Of a stretch of 64,000 bases of DNA, positions 1 to 9,513 are shown piece by piece. The stretch is from assembly GCA_017962745.1 (NCBI GenBank), contig JAGCUR010000016.1, forward strand, positions 1 to 64,000. Reading direction: 5' to 3'. The DNA is from Bacilli bacterium. Its GTDB lineage: Bacteria > Bacillota_I > Bacilli_A > ML615J-28 > CAG-698. Position numbers and translations under genes: made by a program. Below the pieces are notes generated by a model. It did not search any database and was not told the origin of the DNA. It was given only the letters and a program-made list of their open reading frames with translations. The stretch's first letter is position 1. Each line of letters starts with the position of its first letter.

Positions 1-222
1 AGTAACTTCTTGCTTATTAGCATCAAAGTATTTTCCACATACTTCACAGAAGTAATGTCCTGCCATTCCATCTTTAGATTCAGTTGCTTTAACTTCTTCA
101 ACCCAAGCTAATTCATCATGGTTGTGCTCAGGTTCTGGATTGTTTCTTTTACATCCAACTAATGTTAAAGAACAAATTCCTAAGATTAAGAATAAAACTA
201 ATAATAAACGTTTTTTAAACAT
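1..222 (-). CDS. Small lipoprotein with a CxxC ribbon motif, 3' part outside the window
   Basis: The reading frame starts with ATG at 222, preceded by an AAAGGAG ribosome site about 10 bases upstream, and is still open at position 1, so only the first 74 residues are visible. They hold a lysine-arginine start, a hydrophobic stretch and the lipobox LVGC (Cys near residue 24), so it is an exported lipoprotein. A His/Glu-rich spacer follows, then a short segment HYFCEVCGKYFD with a CxxC pair. Similar CxxCGKYF segments recur in secreted Bacillota proteins and look like a small metal- or disulfide-stabilised ribbon. Function is not known. The next gene, read the same way, begins about 50 bases upstream of it. 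Confidence 0.75.
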   Translation of the reverse strand, partial: MFKKRLLLVLFLILGICSLTLVGCKRNNPEPEHNHDELAWVEEVKATESKDGMAGHYFCEVCGKYFDANKQEVT

Positions 223-271
223 GTTTTCTTTTCTCTCCTTTATGTTTATTTTTTATTAGTCAATTGTTATA

Positions 272-2929
272 TTATTTCCCATAAACACTGATTTCTGATA
301 ATTGTGCATTATAACCAGCTCTAATGTTATTTGAGTAAATAATCACTTTGATATATCTAGCACTAACGCCAGATTCCAAATTAATAATGTTTCTGTTTCC
401 TGTTTGTGGATCAAACAAGAACGATGTTTTCTCTACAATCGTATTAAAACTTGTACTAGCGCTATACGCGTCAACTGATGCTGATGCTAAAATCTCAATT
501 TCTTGTGTTCTAGCATCCCACTTAAGTGATGGTGGCAAACATAATACAATCGCATTAAGTTCATAGACATCACCTAAGTCTATAACGATATATGCAGGTA
601 ATTCTGCTGATTCATAATATGAAGTACCCGTTGCATCGCCATCCACTGCCTTCTCTACATTATAAACATCGTTATGCGGAGTTGAATCCACAATCGCTTT
701 ATTATAAGAAAGCGATGGAGCAAATAATTGAATTTCACTCACTTCATAATATTCAGGACTAGAATCATAATCATTTCGATAAAATCTAATTTGTAATCCC
801 GCATATTCTTGAGTTGTTATATTAACATCAATGCAGTTATTAGATCCAGGTGTCATTTCATAATCTTTAAGGGCTAATAAACGCGTGTATTTATCATTTA
901 CTGTCCCATCTGATTTTACTTTCATTCCCCAGATTTGGAATGAATACGTGTAATAGAATTCATTGCTTTGATTACCTAATATTCTAATAACCCCGACATT
1001 GAGCAATTTTCCGCCAAAATCAATTGTTAAGGCCGCAAATTCGTTCTCTTCATTCGTCCAAGTACCACTAATCCAAGAAGTTGTTGGATCTTTATCAACC
1101 GCACTGGCAGCACTTGATCCACTTCTTGTGAAATCACCACTACCATCATCAGCTGGAGTTGTTGTTTTATTGCCAGCTGAATGTGTAGCTACAGCTGAAT
1201 ATGTGCTTCCTTCAGCTACACCGATATAAGGTAAGTCACCTTTAGCACGGGCAAATTCCGGAATTAACATGCCAATTTGCGTAACATTTTCATTGTTTTG
1301 TTTATTCACATTAGTATCACTTAGTTGTAATTTGTAAGGAAGAGTAATCTTAGCACCAATTACTTTATCCATACCCTCAATACTAACACTAGATGTAAAG
1401 TCATTAGTAACTAGCTTTAAGTCATTAGTGCTTGTTAACTTTTTACCTTCTACTTCCACACCTTTAATAGTTACCCCACTAATATTTGAAGTTGGTGAAT
1501 ATCCATTAATACGACACATGACAGTTGATGCCATTTTATAGACTTTCACATTTTCAATTAAAACATCTCTAACAGTTCCTTTAATGTTTGTTGAATTGCT
1601 CCAATCTTGATTATATAAAACACAAATATCAATTAAAAAATCATTTTCGCCATCGCTTCGATTATCACCAAGTGTTTGACAATCTTCCACAATTATATTT
1701 GTATATTTTACATTACTAATTTGGGCATCATCAGCATTATGCATTGAAATAACAGCTTTATGGAAATTATGTATAACTACGATATTATTAAATACAACAT
1801 CATTCATACTTGCACCATTAGCTTCATAACCAACTTCCATTGATTGAGCTAAATCAGTCCATACTGTTACTCCTTCAAATTTAATATGATTTGTAGAACC
1901 ACCATCAACATTCTTTACAACTAAAGAATCATCCCATGTTCTGACAAATCCACCAGTAACTGTGACATTTTCGCAAGCTTGAACAGAAATTCCATCTCCG
2001 TTTTGTCTAGCTGTTATCATCTTAACATTATCAACTGTAACATTAGTTGATTTATATAATGCCATTGTCCACCCTGCCGGGTCTAAGAATGTAATTCCTT
2101 CAATCTTCACATTATCGCAATAACGCATTTCAATTGGAATTGTATATTCTGATTCGCTACGCCTATTATATAATGCTCCACTAATAATTCCTCTACCACG
2201 AATTGTTAAATTATTAATGCCTTCGGCTCTTATTTGACCATATACATAAGCTCCACCAGCTAAATAAATAGTTTGATCATCACTAACTGGAATCGCATCT
2301 GCTTTATATACTCCTGGACCAATATAAGTTATTTTAGGATTATTATTGGCATCTTCTTCAGTAATTGGGTTTTCTTCAATTGGATTTGCAAAAATATGCA
2401 ATGCATTATTTGAATCATCATTGTATTCTAAAACATAGTTTCCAGAATATTCTAAATCAAATGAAATCACATTATCTTTTACTTCACAACTGATACCATA
2501 TACTAATGGTAAAACTTTAGCACTTGTGATGTTTTCATCAAGCACTTTTACTTCCACATGCACTTTACCTTCAAAATCAAATATAACAACATCAGTCATA
2601 TCTGTTGGTAACATCCATGAGAATTGTCTACCATGATTTACTCTTGTTTGATAAACAAATAAATCTTTTCCTTCTACACTTACTTCACATTTATTAGAAG
2701 GCGTAAGATAACTAGGGCCATCATATGTAACAAGTTTAGTAGTTGTTACTTCTTTTGATGATTCAATAAAATTATCAATAGAGTAATAATCAGTTTTTTG
2801 CGGTACGTTTTCATGATTATTTGTTCCTTGATTAGTGCCCGAATCACCTACTGGCTCTTTTTCTTTGCAGCTAGCAAAGAAAAACACACAAACAATCATG
2901 CAAATAGTTATAAAAATCTTATTTTTCAT
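272..2929 (-). CDS. Lipoprotein with GH28-like beta-helix and two F5/8 type C (discoidin-like) modules
   Basis: I chose ATG 2929 (MKNKIF) over an in-frame GTG at 2950 because AGAAGGAG lies just upstream of it. Signal peptide with lipobox FASC; a beta-sandwich follows, then a right-handed parallel beta-helix (roughly residues 190-520) resembling GH28/GH49 enzymes: the GPGVYKAD and LAGGAYVYGQI strands, then NGDG and WDDS, which match the positions of the three catalytic aspartates of polygalacturonases. The HG and RIK motifs of classical GH28 are not seen, so the substrate is uncertain. The C-terminal 280 residues hold two discoidin/CBM32-like domains (DKDPTTSWIS; VDGDATGTSYYES). It probably works on the cell surface against a plant or mucin polysaccharide. 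It lies directly downstream of a LacI-type gene and its operators, which probably control it. Confidence 0.8.
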   Translation of the reverse strand: MKNKIFITICMIVCVFFFASCKEKEPVGDSGTNQGTNNHENVPQKTDYYSIDNFIESSKEVTTTKLVTYDGPSYLTPSNKCEVSVEGKDLFVYQTRVNHGRQFSWMLPTDMTDVVIFDFEGKVHVEVKVLDENITSAKVLPLVYGISCEVKDNVISFDLEYSGNYVLEYNDDSNNALHIFANPIEENPITEEDANNNPKITYIGPGVYKADAIPVSDDQTIYLAGGAYVYGQIRAEGINNLTIRGRGIISGALYNRRSESEYTIPIEMRYCDNVKIEGITFLDPAGWTMALYKSTNVTVDNVKMITARQNGDGISVQACENVTVTGGFVRTWDDSLVVKNVDGGSTNHIKFEGVTVWTDLAQSMEVGYEANGASMNDVVFNNIVVIHNFHKAVISMHNADDAQISNVKYTNIIVEDCQTLGDNRSDGENDFLIDICVLYNQDWSNSTNIKGTVRDVLIENVKVYKMASTVMCRINGYSPTSNISGVTIKGVEVEGKKLTSTNDLKLVTNDFTSSVSIEGMDKVIGAKITLPYKLQLSDTNVNKQNNENVTQIGMLIPEFARAKGDLPYIGVAEGSTYSAVATHSAGNKTTTPADDGSGDFTRSGSSAASAVDKDPTTSWISGTWTNEENEFAALTIDFGGKLLNVGVIRILGNQSNEFYYTYSFQIWGMKVKSDGTVNDKYTRLLALKDYEMTPGSNNCIDVNITTQEYAGLQIRFYRNDYDSSPEYYEVSEIQLFAPSLSYNKAIVDSTPHNDVYNVEKAVDGDATGTSYYESAELPAYIVIDLGDVYELNAIVLCLPPSLKWDARTQEIEILASASVDAYSASTSFNTIVEKTSFLFDPQTGNRNIINLESGVSARYIKVIIYSNNIRAGYNAQLSEISVYGK

Positions 2930-2954
2930 CGCATTCTCCTTCTCATTCACCTAC

Positions 2955-2992
2955 ATTATATATCACTATTTTTTTAATTGAAAGCGTTTTTT
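2955..2992 (-). promoter_or_regulatory. Promoter with overlapping cre-like site, for the beta-helix lipoprotein
   Basis: A perfect -10 box (TATAAT on the minus strand, 2955-2960) is placed 17 bases from a weak -35 (TTTCAA, 2978-2983). A cre-like element, TGAAAGCGTTTTTT, spans 2979-2992 and covers the -35. It matches the CcpA consensus in its left half and core but not at the last two positions. Repression by CcpA or by the neighbouring LacI protein is an inference. Confidence 0.55.
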
Positions 2993-3001
2993 AAAAAAAA
3001 T

Positions 3002-3034
3002 TTAACCGGTTAACGTATTTTTTTAACCCGTTAA
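3002..3034. promoter_or_regulatory. Tandem LacI-type operators
   Basis: Two nearly identical 12-base palindromes, TTAACCGGTTAA (3002-3013, perfect) and TTAACCCGTTAA (3023-3034, one base off), have centres 21 bases apart, about two helical turns, so two dimers could bind on one face. They sit between the LacI-type gene and the lipoprotein promoter, which makes the adjacent LacI protein the likely ligand. Confidence 0.6.
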
Positions 3035-3043
3035 CTAAATATG

Positions 3044-3070
3044 ACCAAAAAAGAGGCAAAAAATGCCTCT
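3044..3070 (-). terminator. Intrinsic terminator after the LacI-type gene
   Basis: AGAGGCA (3052-3058) pairs with TGCCTCT (3064-3070); on the minus strand the stem is followed by TTTTTT. The stem overlaps the stop codon of the regulator gene. Confidence 0.75.
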
Positions 3071-4085
3071 ATTTCCCTTTTACACTCTCTCTAATTACTA
3101 AAACTGGTTCCATATTAATAGTCACTTTTCCCCTTCGATCATTTTCTAATTTATCAATTAATATTTCTGCAGCTCTAGATCCTTTTTCGCTAATATCTTG
3201 GCGAATAGTTGATAAACCCGGGTATACAAAGTTAGCATAGCTGATATCATCATAGCCCATAATTGACAAATCTTTAGGTACATCGTAACCCAATTCTTTA
3301 ATCTTTTTCATAATACCAATGGCTAAAATATCAGCACTGCATACAATTGCAGTTAATTCTTTTTTATTAATTAATTCTTCTCCAATTTCATATCCGTCAT
3401 TGAATGTAGCATTAATGCGATAAATGTTATCATCTTTAATTTCTAGGTGATCTTCTTCCATTGCTTTTTTATAGCCTTCAAAACGACGCATATCAATAAG
3501 ATATGATTCAGGTTTACCAATAAAACCAATATTTTTATGTCCCGAATTAATCAAATATCTTGTAGCTAAATACATTCCTTGTTCATCATTTGAAGAAATA
3601 TTGTTAAATGCGTTAGCATCATCTGAATAATCATCAATTAAAACAATTGGAATATTCAATCTTTTTAATTCTGAATATATATTTTTAGGGCAAGTTCCAA
3701 TAATAACTAACCCATCTAAATCTCTTCTTAGAACCCATTCTTTTAAATCATCTTGCGTTTTAGTAACACCAATTACTAAATCATAATTGTATCCTAGCAT
3801 TCCTTTTTCAAATCCACCAATGAATTCTACATAAAATGGATTTTGAAGAAAGGCAATTGATGCATCATCTAAAGGAAGCAAAATACCAATCAAATGTGAT
3901 TTACCAGTTGATAAGGTTCTAGCTGTATAATTTGGAACATATCCAAGTTCATCAATTGCTTTTAATACTTTTTGTTTTGTTGCCTCGCTTACTTTATCAA
4001 CTCCGTTGATTACATAAGATACAGTAGCTGGTGACAATCCTAAATATTTAGCAATATCATAAATACTTACTTTATTATTTTCCAT
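3069..4085 (-). CDS. LacI-family transcriptional regulator
   Basis: 338 residues, the usual length for the family. The N-terminal helix-turn-helix and hinge are clear (VSIYDIAKYLGLSPATVSYV, then a hinge around residue 50-60), followed by a periplasmic-binding-protein-like effector domain starting IGILLPL and ending with the LSTIRQDI dimer segment. Ribosome site GGGAG 8 bases before ATG 4085. It has its own promoter just after miaA and ends in a terminator, so it is a single-gene unit. Its most likely target is the beta-helix lipoprotein gene next door, through the palindromes at 3002-3034. Effector sugar unknown. Confidence 0.9.
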   Translation of the reverse strand: MENNKVSIYDIAKYLGLSPATVSYVINGVDKVSEATKQKVLKAIDELGYVPNYTARTLSTGKSHLIGILLPLDDASIAFLQNPFYVEFIGGFEKGMLGYNYDLVIGVTKTQDDLKEWVLRRDLDGLVIIGTCPKNIYSELKRLNIPIVLIDDYSDDANAFNNISSNDEQGMYLATRYLINSGHKNIGFIGKPESYLIDMRRFEGYKKAMEEDHLEIKDDNIYRINATFNDGYEIGEELINKKELTAIVCSADILAIGIMKKIKELGYDVPKDLSIMGYDDISYANFVYPGLSTIRQDISEKGSRAAEILIDKLENDRRGKVTINMEPVLVIRESVKGK

Positions 4086-4103
4086 TTTTTAATCTCCCAT
4101 TCG

Positions 4104-4133
4104 ATTATACTCAAAAAAAATAAAAAATATCAA
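4104..4133 (-). promoter_or_regulatory. Promoter of the LacI-type gene
   Basis: On the minus strand TTGATA (4128-4133), an 18-base T-rich spacer and TATAAT (4104-4109). It starts immediately after the miaA stop codon. Confidence 0.65.
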
Positions 4134-4994
4134 TCAATTATTTAAAAATTGTTTAACTAAATCATTAATGTTATTATCTAAATCTAAATTTATTAAATGA
4201 TAATTACGATATTTATTCTTACTTCCTCTAAACCAAGTTAATTGTCTTTTCGCATAATTTCTTGTTTTTTGTTTAATTAGATCACTTACTTCTTCCAAAC
4301 TTTTTTTGTTTTCAAGATAATCATTTAGCTCTTTATAACCAATTTCTTTAATCTTAGATGTATCAATACCGCGATTCTTTAATGCTTTTAATTCATCTAT
4401 CCAGCCATTTTCAATCATTATCGAATACCTATTATTTATTCGCTCATATAATTTATCGCGATTCATATCCAAGTTTATAAATAAAATATCATATAATTCA
4501 GTTGCTTTTTTTTCTTCTTTACCAGCTATTTCTAAATATCGCAAAACTCTTTTACGATTGTTAGGATGGGTTTTATTAGCTAAAGATACATCTTTTGATT
4601 GTAATAATGCATATAATTCTTCATTCGATAAATCATATTCTTTTTCTTTATCCCTAGCTTCATTATTTAAGTCATAGTCAAGTAAAGCAGCATCAATATA
4701 AAGCCCACTTCCTCCGCAAATAATTGAACAATTATTTTTTTCAATTATTGGTCTAGCCAAATCTTGATAATCTTTAATCGAAAAATCGCTAGCTGGTTCT
4801 AAAAACTTAAATAAATAGTTTTCGATACCAGCTATTTCTTCACTTGTTACATTAGCAGTACCAATATCCATTCCTTTTCGCATCTGACTCGCATCCGCAT
4901 TTATTAGTGGCAAATTAAACATCCTTGCTAACTTACACGATAGAACTGTTTTACCAATACCAGTTGGACCACTTATTACAATTACTTTACTCAT
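4134..4994 (-). CDS. miaA: tRNA dimethylallyltransferase
   Basis: Transfers a dimethylallyl group to N6 of A37 in tRNAs that read UNN codons. The P-loop SGPTGIGKT is at residues 8-16, followed by the family signatures NADASQMRKGMDIGTA, GGSGLYIDA and, near the C terminus, KQKTRNYAKRQLTWFR. The length of 286 residues is slightly short but complete. The start ATG overlaps the mutL stop (ATGA), so translation is coupled. Grouping with mutS and mutL is common in bacteria. Confidence 0.95.
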   Translation of the reverse strand: MSKVIVISGPTGIGKTVLSCKLARMFNLPLINADASQMRKGMDIGTANVTSEEIAGIENYLFKFLEPASDFSIKDYQDLARPIIEKNNCSIICGGSGLYIDAALLDYDLNNEARDKEKEYDLSNEELYALLQSKDVSLANKTHPNNRKRVLRYLEIAGKEEKKATELYDILFINLDMNRDKLYERINNRYSIMIENGWIDELKALKNRGIDTSKIKEIGYKELNDYLENKKSLEEVSDLIKQKTRNYAKRQLTWFRGSKNKYRNYHLINLDLDNNINDLVKQFLNN

Positions 4995-6844
4995 ACGATG
5001 CGTTTAAACCACTTTTCTATTTCATATTTCGTAAATTTAACGATTATTGGTCTACCATGTGGACAAGTATATGGGTTTTTACATTTGTTTAAAAGATTAA
5101 GTAAGATTCTTGCTTCTTCCATTGTATGATATTCATTACCTTTAATTGCTGATTTACAAGCGATTGATTTAGCTAGGCTATCTAAGAATTCTTCCTTCTT
5201 AGTTTTAGTTCCTCTTAAAAAGGCATTAAAGATTTCTTCTAAATATTCATAAACAAAGTTTTTAGGAATCCAAGTACCAACACTTCTTACTAAATATGTA
5301 GATCCACCAAAACTTTCTAGTCTGATGCCTAAACTTTCTAGCTCTTCTAGTTTAGTATTAATGATAATAGCTTCACTTGGTGTAAAGTTAAATGTCATTG
5401 GTACTAATAAATCATAACTAGAAATAGCCGAACTAGCCATCTCGTCGTAAATCTTTTCGTAATTAACTCTTTCAGCAGCTGCATGTTGATCGATTAAATA
5501 GAACGAGTCTTCACCTTGCGCTAAGATATATGTTTCAAATAACTGGCCTACTAGATTCATTAGCGGTAACTTATTATCATTAGTTTCACTATCAAGGCTA
5601 ATTCCGTCACTAAATAAATCTAATTTTTCTTGATATGGAATATTATCTTCACTGATTTCTTCTAATTCTTCGCTAGAATCGCCATCAATATCTCTTGAAT
5701 ACTCAAAACTACCAGCTTCAGCGACTTTAGATACCATTTGGTCGTAATCAGTACTAAATAAATCTTCTACTTGGTCATCTATCTCATCTTCAATTTCTTC
5801 TTCATAGAATGGATCATCAAAGTCTTGATCTTGTTTAGTTTCTTTTTCTAAAATCAACCTAGTATTATCTAATATTTCACTAATAGCACTAGCGATTAAG
5901 CTATCAAGTTCTTCTTCCATACTAAATCTAACTTCAGCTTTAGCAGGATGAACGTTAACATCTACAAGTCCTGCATCACAGTTAATATGCATAATAGTAA
6001 TTGGATATTTACCAATCATTAATCTAGTGCCATATCCTTTGATGATGGCATTAGTGATATTATAATTTCTAATTAATCTTCCATTTACTAAAATTGTAAT
6101 ATGTTGTTTTGATGATCTAGTAACACTAATATTTGTAGTATAGCCTTCAATTGAAAAGAAACTATTTTCTTTAGCGAAAGCTAACATGTTCTTAGCTACA
6201 TCATAGCCATATACACTACTTACTACTTCTAATTCATCATCATTTCCATAAGTTTGGAAGATTATTTTACCATTAGATATAAAGCTAAAAGAAATATCAG
6301 GATAAGCAAAGGCAATCTTTGTTAAATAATCAGTAACAAAACTTACTTCATTAGTCCCACTAGCAAGCTGAGCAAGCCTTGCTGGTGTGTTATAGAATAA
6401 GTCTTTAACCGAAATGGTTGTCCCTTTAGGCATACTAATGGTGCCTTCAGCTACTAACATTTCATCCTTAAACCTTAAAACGATACCTTTACCATCAGTT
6501 GTGCTGGTTTTAATCGTTAGATTACTTACAGCACAAATTGAAGGTAGAGCTTCGCCTCTAAAGCCTAAAGTATTAATATTGAATAAGTCATCAGAGTTTT
6601 TAATCTTACTAGTGTAATGAGGAAGCACGCAGCATTTTGCATCAGCTGCATCCATTCCGATACCATTATCCGATACGATTATCTCTTTTAGACCTGATTC
6701 AATAAGTTCTACTTTAATTTTAGTAGCCAAAGCATCAATCGAGTTTTCTACAAGTTCCTTAACTACGCTAGATACTCTTTCGATAACTTCACCGGCAGCT
6801 ATTAAATTAGCGACTTTTGTGTCAAGTTTAAGGATTCTACCCAT
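4991..6844 (-). CDS. mutL: DNA mismatch repair protein MutL, endonuclease type
   Basis: 617 residues. The N-terminal GHKL ATPase is intact: ENSIDA, DNGIGMD and GFRGEAL (residues 94-100). An acidic linker (about 335-400) leads to QEKLDLF (405-411), which resembles a sliding-clamp-binding QxxLxLF motif. The C-terminal domain carries the nicking-endonuclease motif DQHAAAERVNYE (452-463), CKSAIKGNE and CPHGRP, so this MutL should nick DNA as in organisms without MutH. It lies 4 bases after mutS and overlaps miaA by 4 bases. Confidence 0.97.
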   Translation of the reverse strand: MGRILKLDTKVANLIAAGEVIERVSSVVKELVENSIDALATKIKVELIESGLKEIIVSDNGIGMDAADAKCCVLPHYTSKIKNSDDLFNINTLGFRGEALPSICAVSNLTIKTSTTDGKGIVLRFKDEMLVAEGTISMPKGTTISVKDLFYNTPARLAQLASGTNEVSFVTDYLTKIAFAYPDISFSFISNGKIIFQTYGNDDELEVVSSVYGYDVAKNMLAFAKENSFFSIEGYTTNISVTRSSKQHITILVNGRLIRNYNITNAIIKGYGTRLMIGKYPITIMHINCDAGLVDVNVHPAKAEVRFSMEEELDSLIASAISEILDNTRLILEKETKQDQDFDDPFYEEEIEDEIDDQVEDLFSTDYDQMVSKVAEAGSFEYSRDIDGDSSEELEEISEDNIPYQEKLDLFSDGISLDSETNDNKLPLMNLVGQLFETYILAQGEDSFYLIDQHAAAERVNYEKIYDEMASSAISSYDLLVPMTFNFTPSEAIIINTKLEELESLGIRLESFGGSTYLVRSVGTWIPKNFVYEYLEEIFNAFLRGTKTKKEEFLDSLAKSIACKSAIKGNEYHTMEEARILLNLLNKCKNPYTCPHGRPIIVKFTKYEIEKWFKRIV

Positions 6845-6848
6845 AATT

Positions 6849-9413
6849 TTATCCTTTCAATTTCTTTTGCAATTCATTTAATTTGATTAATGCATCAAGT
6901 GGATTCATTTCATATAAATTAATTGATGATAAATCATTTAAAACAATCTTTTCAATTTCTGTCTTAGAATCATATAAAAGCGGAGCAACATAATTATATG
7001 GTGATAATTTGTCGCTATCGATTCGATTTTGTTCTTGTAATTTATTAAGTAAATCATTTGCTCTTAAGATTACATCAAGTGGAATCTTAGCAAGTTTTGC
7101 TACATTGATACCATAACTCTTATCGATGGCTCCATCTTTAACTTTATGAAGAAATACGATTTCGCCATCCACATTTTCAGCGCTTACATGAACATTTTTA
7201 AGATGTTCAAGTGAATTTTCTAAAGCCGTTAACTCGTGATAATGCGTTGAGAATAGCATTTTAGCTTTAACTTTATCATGAACATATTCTACGATTGCTT
7301 GCGCTAAAGCAATTCCATCGTAGGTTGCGGTACCTCTACCTATTTCATCAAATAAAATTAATGATTTAGTTGTGGCATTCTTTAGAGCATTATTAACTTC
7401 TGCCATTTCAACCATAAATGTCGACTGACCGCTTACGATATCATCGGCAGCTCCAATTCTTGTAAAGATTTGGTCAAAGATTGGAAGACGCGCACTTTTG
7501 GCTGGTACAAATGATCCAATTTGGGCCATGATCGCAATTAAAGCGACTTGTCTCATATAAGTGGATTTACCACTCATATTAGGCCCCGTAATTAATAATA
7601 CTAATTCTTCATCCATCTTTAAGTCGTTAGAGACAAATTCACAATTTTTCTCTACGACTGGATGACGGCCTTCTTTAATATCAATAGCACCTTCAGTTAA
7701 AATAGGTCTAACGTATTTATTCTCATTAGCTACTTTAGTAAATGATGCCATCATATCTATCATAGCTATCGTTTTAGCTAAATCTTGAAGAATTAAAGTG
7801 TATTCTTTAATCTTATTTCTAATTTCACCGAATAATTCATGTTCTAAAGCGATTGATTCTTCTAAAGCACGTAAAATCATCGCTTCTTTTTCTTTTAATT
7901 CTTGCGTAATATAACGTTCCGCATTAACTAAAGTTTGTTTACGAATATAACCATATTCATCTTTAATTAAACTACTATTTAGTTTACTTACTTCAATATA
8001 GTAACCAAATACTTTATTGTAACCAACTTTTAGTTGTTTAATTCCTGTTCTTTCTCTTTCTTTGTTTTCTAAGCCAACTAAGAATGATTTAGAATCTTTA
8101 TTAATGCTACGAAGTTCATCAAGTTTATCATTATATTTAGCTTTAATTACGCCACCATCTTTAATTGAATATGGGGCATCTTCGTTAATTGAAGCATCAA
8201 TTAAATGATATAAATCATTATAATCTTGATAATGACTATCTAGATCATATAAGTTATTAATCTTAATCTTTTCAATTAACTTCTTTAACTTTGGAATTGC
8301 ACCAAGTGATTTTTTAAGTTGAAGTAAATCTTTTGGATTAGCATTTTCATAACTAATACGACCAACAATTCTTTCTAAATCGTAAACATCATCTAAAACT
8401 TTACGCACTTCGCCAGTTTCGATAAAGGCTTTTTTCATTAAATCGATTGTGTCATATCTTTTTTCAATTTCGCTCTTATCGATTAGCGGTAACGTAATAT
8501 TTCTTTTTAGGCATCTAGTACCCATTGCGGTAGAACATTTGTTTAAAGTAGAAAACAATGTGTTTTGGTAAGTACCAAAGCGCAGTGTTTCAACAAGTTC
8601 TAAGTTACGGCGAGATGCAATATCGATTTTTAAATAACTATTAACGTTATATTTAATTACTTTTTGTAAATGCACTAAAGTACGCATTTGTGTCCTTGTA
8701 ATGTAATTTAATAAGCGTGAATAGTTTTTAACTTCATCTTGATCTAAGTTTTCCATTAGGCTCTTAGTATAAGATGGACTTGTATAATTTGGTTCAACCG
8801 AAATTAAGAAATTATATACTTTTAAAAGTGGAGTAAAGATTTCTTTATTAAACTTTTCACTAACAACAACTTCTTTTGCTTGCAGTTTCATAATTTCTGC
8901 AAACAATAAATTATCATCGAGTGGAATATTAGTAAGATATCCAGCTCCCGTTGATAAATCTAAATAAGATAAAATGTATCTATTTTTATCGCCAGATATT
9001 GATAAAATGTAATTAAAATCACTAGCATTAATAGCATTAGCATCAATTACTGTACCCGGAGTTACAATTCTAATAACTTCTCTTTTAACAATTCCTTTAG
9101 CACTCTTTGGATCTTCTACTTGTTCTACAATTCCTACTTTAAAGCCGTTAGCAGCTAGTGTATCAATGTAAGAGTCAACTGCATGATAAGGTACTCCGCA
9201 CATCGGTACCCTTTCATCAACACCTGCATCCTTTCCGGTTAAGACAATTTCTAAGATACGACTTGCTACAATGGCATCGTTAAAAAACAACTCGTAAAAG
9301 TCGCCAACTCGATAAAGTAATAATGTGTCAGGATATTGTTCTTTAATTTTCAAATACTGCCTAATCATTGGCGAGTATTGTAATTTATCAATATCATTAA
9401 AATCTTTTTCCAT
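6849..9413 (-). CDS. mutS: DNA mismatch repair protein MutS
   Basis: Mismatch recognition ATPase. I chose ATG 9413 (MEKDF) rather than the in-frame TTG at 9425 because GAGGAA precedes the ATG at normal spacing; this gives 854 residues. The Phe-x-Glu mismatch-reading motif lies in GDFYELF near residue 40, followed by connector, lever and clamp domains, Walker A GPNMSGKST, Walker B LILFDEIGRGT and STHYHEL. First gene of the mutS-mutL-miaA operon. Confidence 0.97.
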   Translation of the reverse strand: MEKDFNDIDKLQYSPMIRQYLKIKEQYPDTLLLYRVGDFYELFFNDAIVASRILEIVLTGKDAGVDERVPMCGVPYHAVDSYIDTLAANGFKVGIVEQVEDPKSAKGIVKREVIRIVTPGTVIDANAINASDFNYILSISGDKNRYILSYLDLSTGAGYLTNIPLDDNLLFAEIMKLQAKEVVVSEKFNKEIFTPLLKVYNFLISVEPNYTSPSYTKSLMENLDQDEVKNYSRLLNYITRTQMRTLVHLQKVIKYNVNSYLKIDIASRRNLELVETLRFGTYQNTLFSTLNKCSTAMGTRCLKRNITLPLIDKSEIEKRYDTIDLMKKAFIETGEVRKVLDDVYDLERIVGRISYENANPKDLLQLKKSLGAIPKLKKLIEKIKINNLYDLDSHYQDYNDLYHLIDASINEDAPYSIKDGGVIKAKYNDKLDELRSINKDSKSFLVGLENKERERTGIKQLKVGYNKVFGYYIEVSKLNSSLIKDEYGYIRKQTLVNAERYITQELKEKEAMILRALEESIALEHELFGEIRNKIKEYTLILQDLAKTIAMIDMMASFTKVANENKYVRPILTEGAIDIKEGRHPVVEKNCEFVSNDLKMDEELVLLITGPNMSGKSTYMRQVALIAIMAQIGSFVPAKSARLPIFDQIFTRIGAADDIVSGQSTFMVEMAEVNNALKNATTKSLILFDEIGRGTATYDGIALAQAIVEYVHDKVKAKMLFSTHYHELTALENSLEHLKNVHVSAENVDGEIVFLHKVKDGAIDKSYGINVAKLAKIPLDVILRANDLLNKLQEQNRIDSDKLSPYNYVAPLLYDSKTEIEKIVLNDLSSINLYEMNPLDALIKLNELQKKLKG

Positions 9414-9444
9414 ATAATTCCTCAAAATATAATATTATAAAATC

Positions 9445-9474
9445 ATTATATCATATTATTAAATATATTTACAA
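9445..9474 (-). promoter_or_regulatory. Promoter of the mutS operon
   Basis: On the minus strand TTGTAA (9469-9474), an 18-base AT-rich spacer and TATAAT (9445-9450). A second TATAAT-like sequence lies closer to the gene, so the exact start of transcription is uncertain. Confidence 0.5.
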
Positions 9475-9475
9475 T

Positions 9476-9508
9476 TTAAAACAAAAGCTGAAACGATTGT
9501 TTCAGCTT
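9476..9508 (-). terminator. Intrinsic terminator after the ECF S-component gene
   Basis: AAGCTGAAAC (9485-9494) and GTTTCAGCTT (9499-9508) form a perfect 10-base stem with a 4-base loop, followed on the minus strand by TTGTTTTAAA. Confidence 0.75.
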
Positions 9509-9513
9509 ATATT

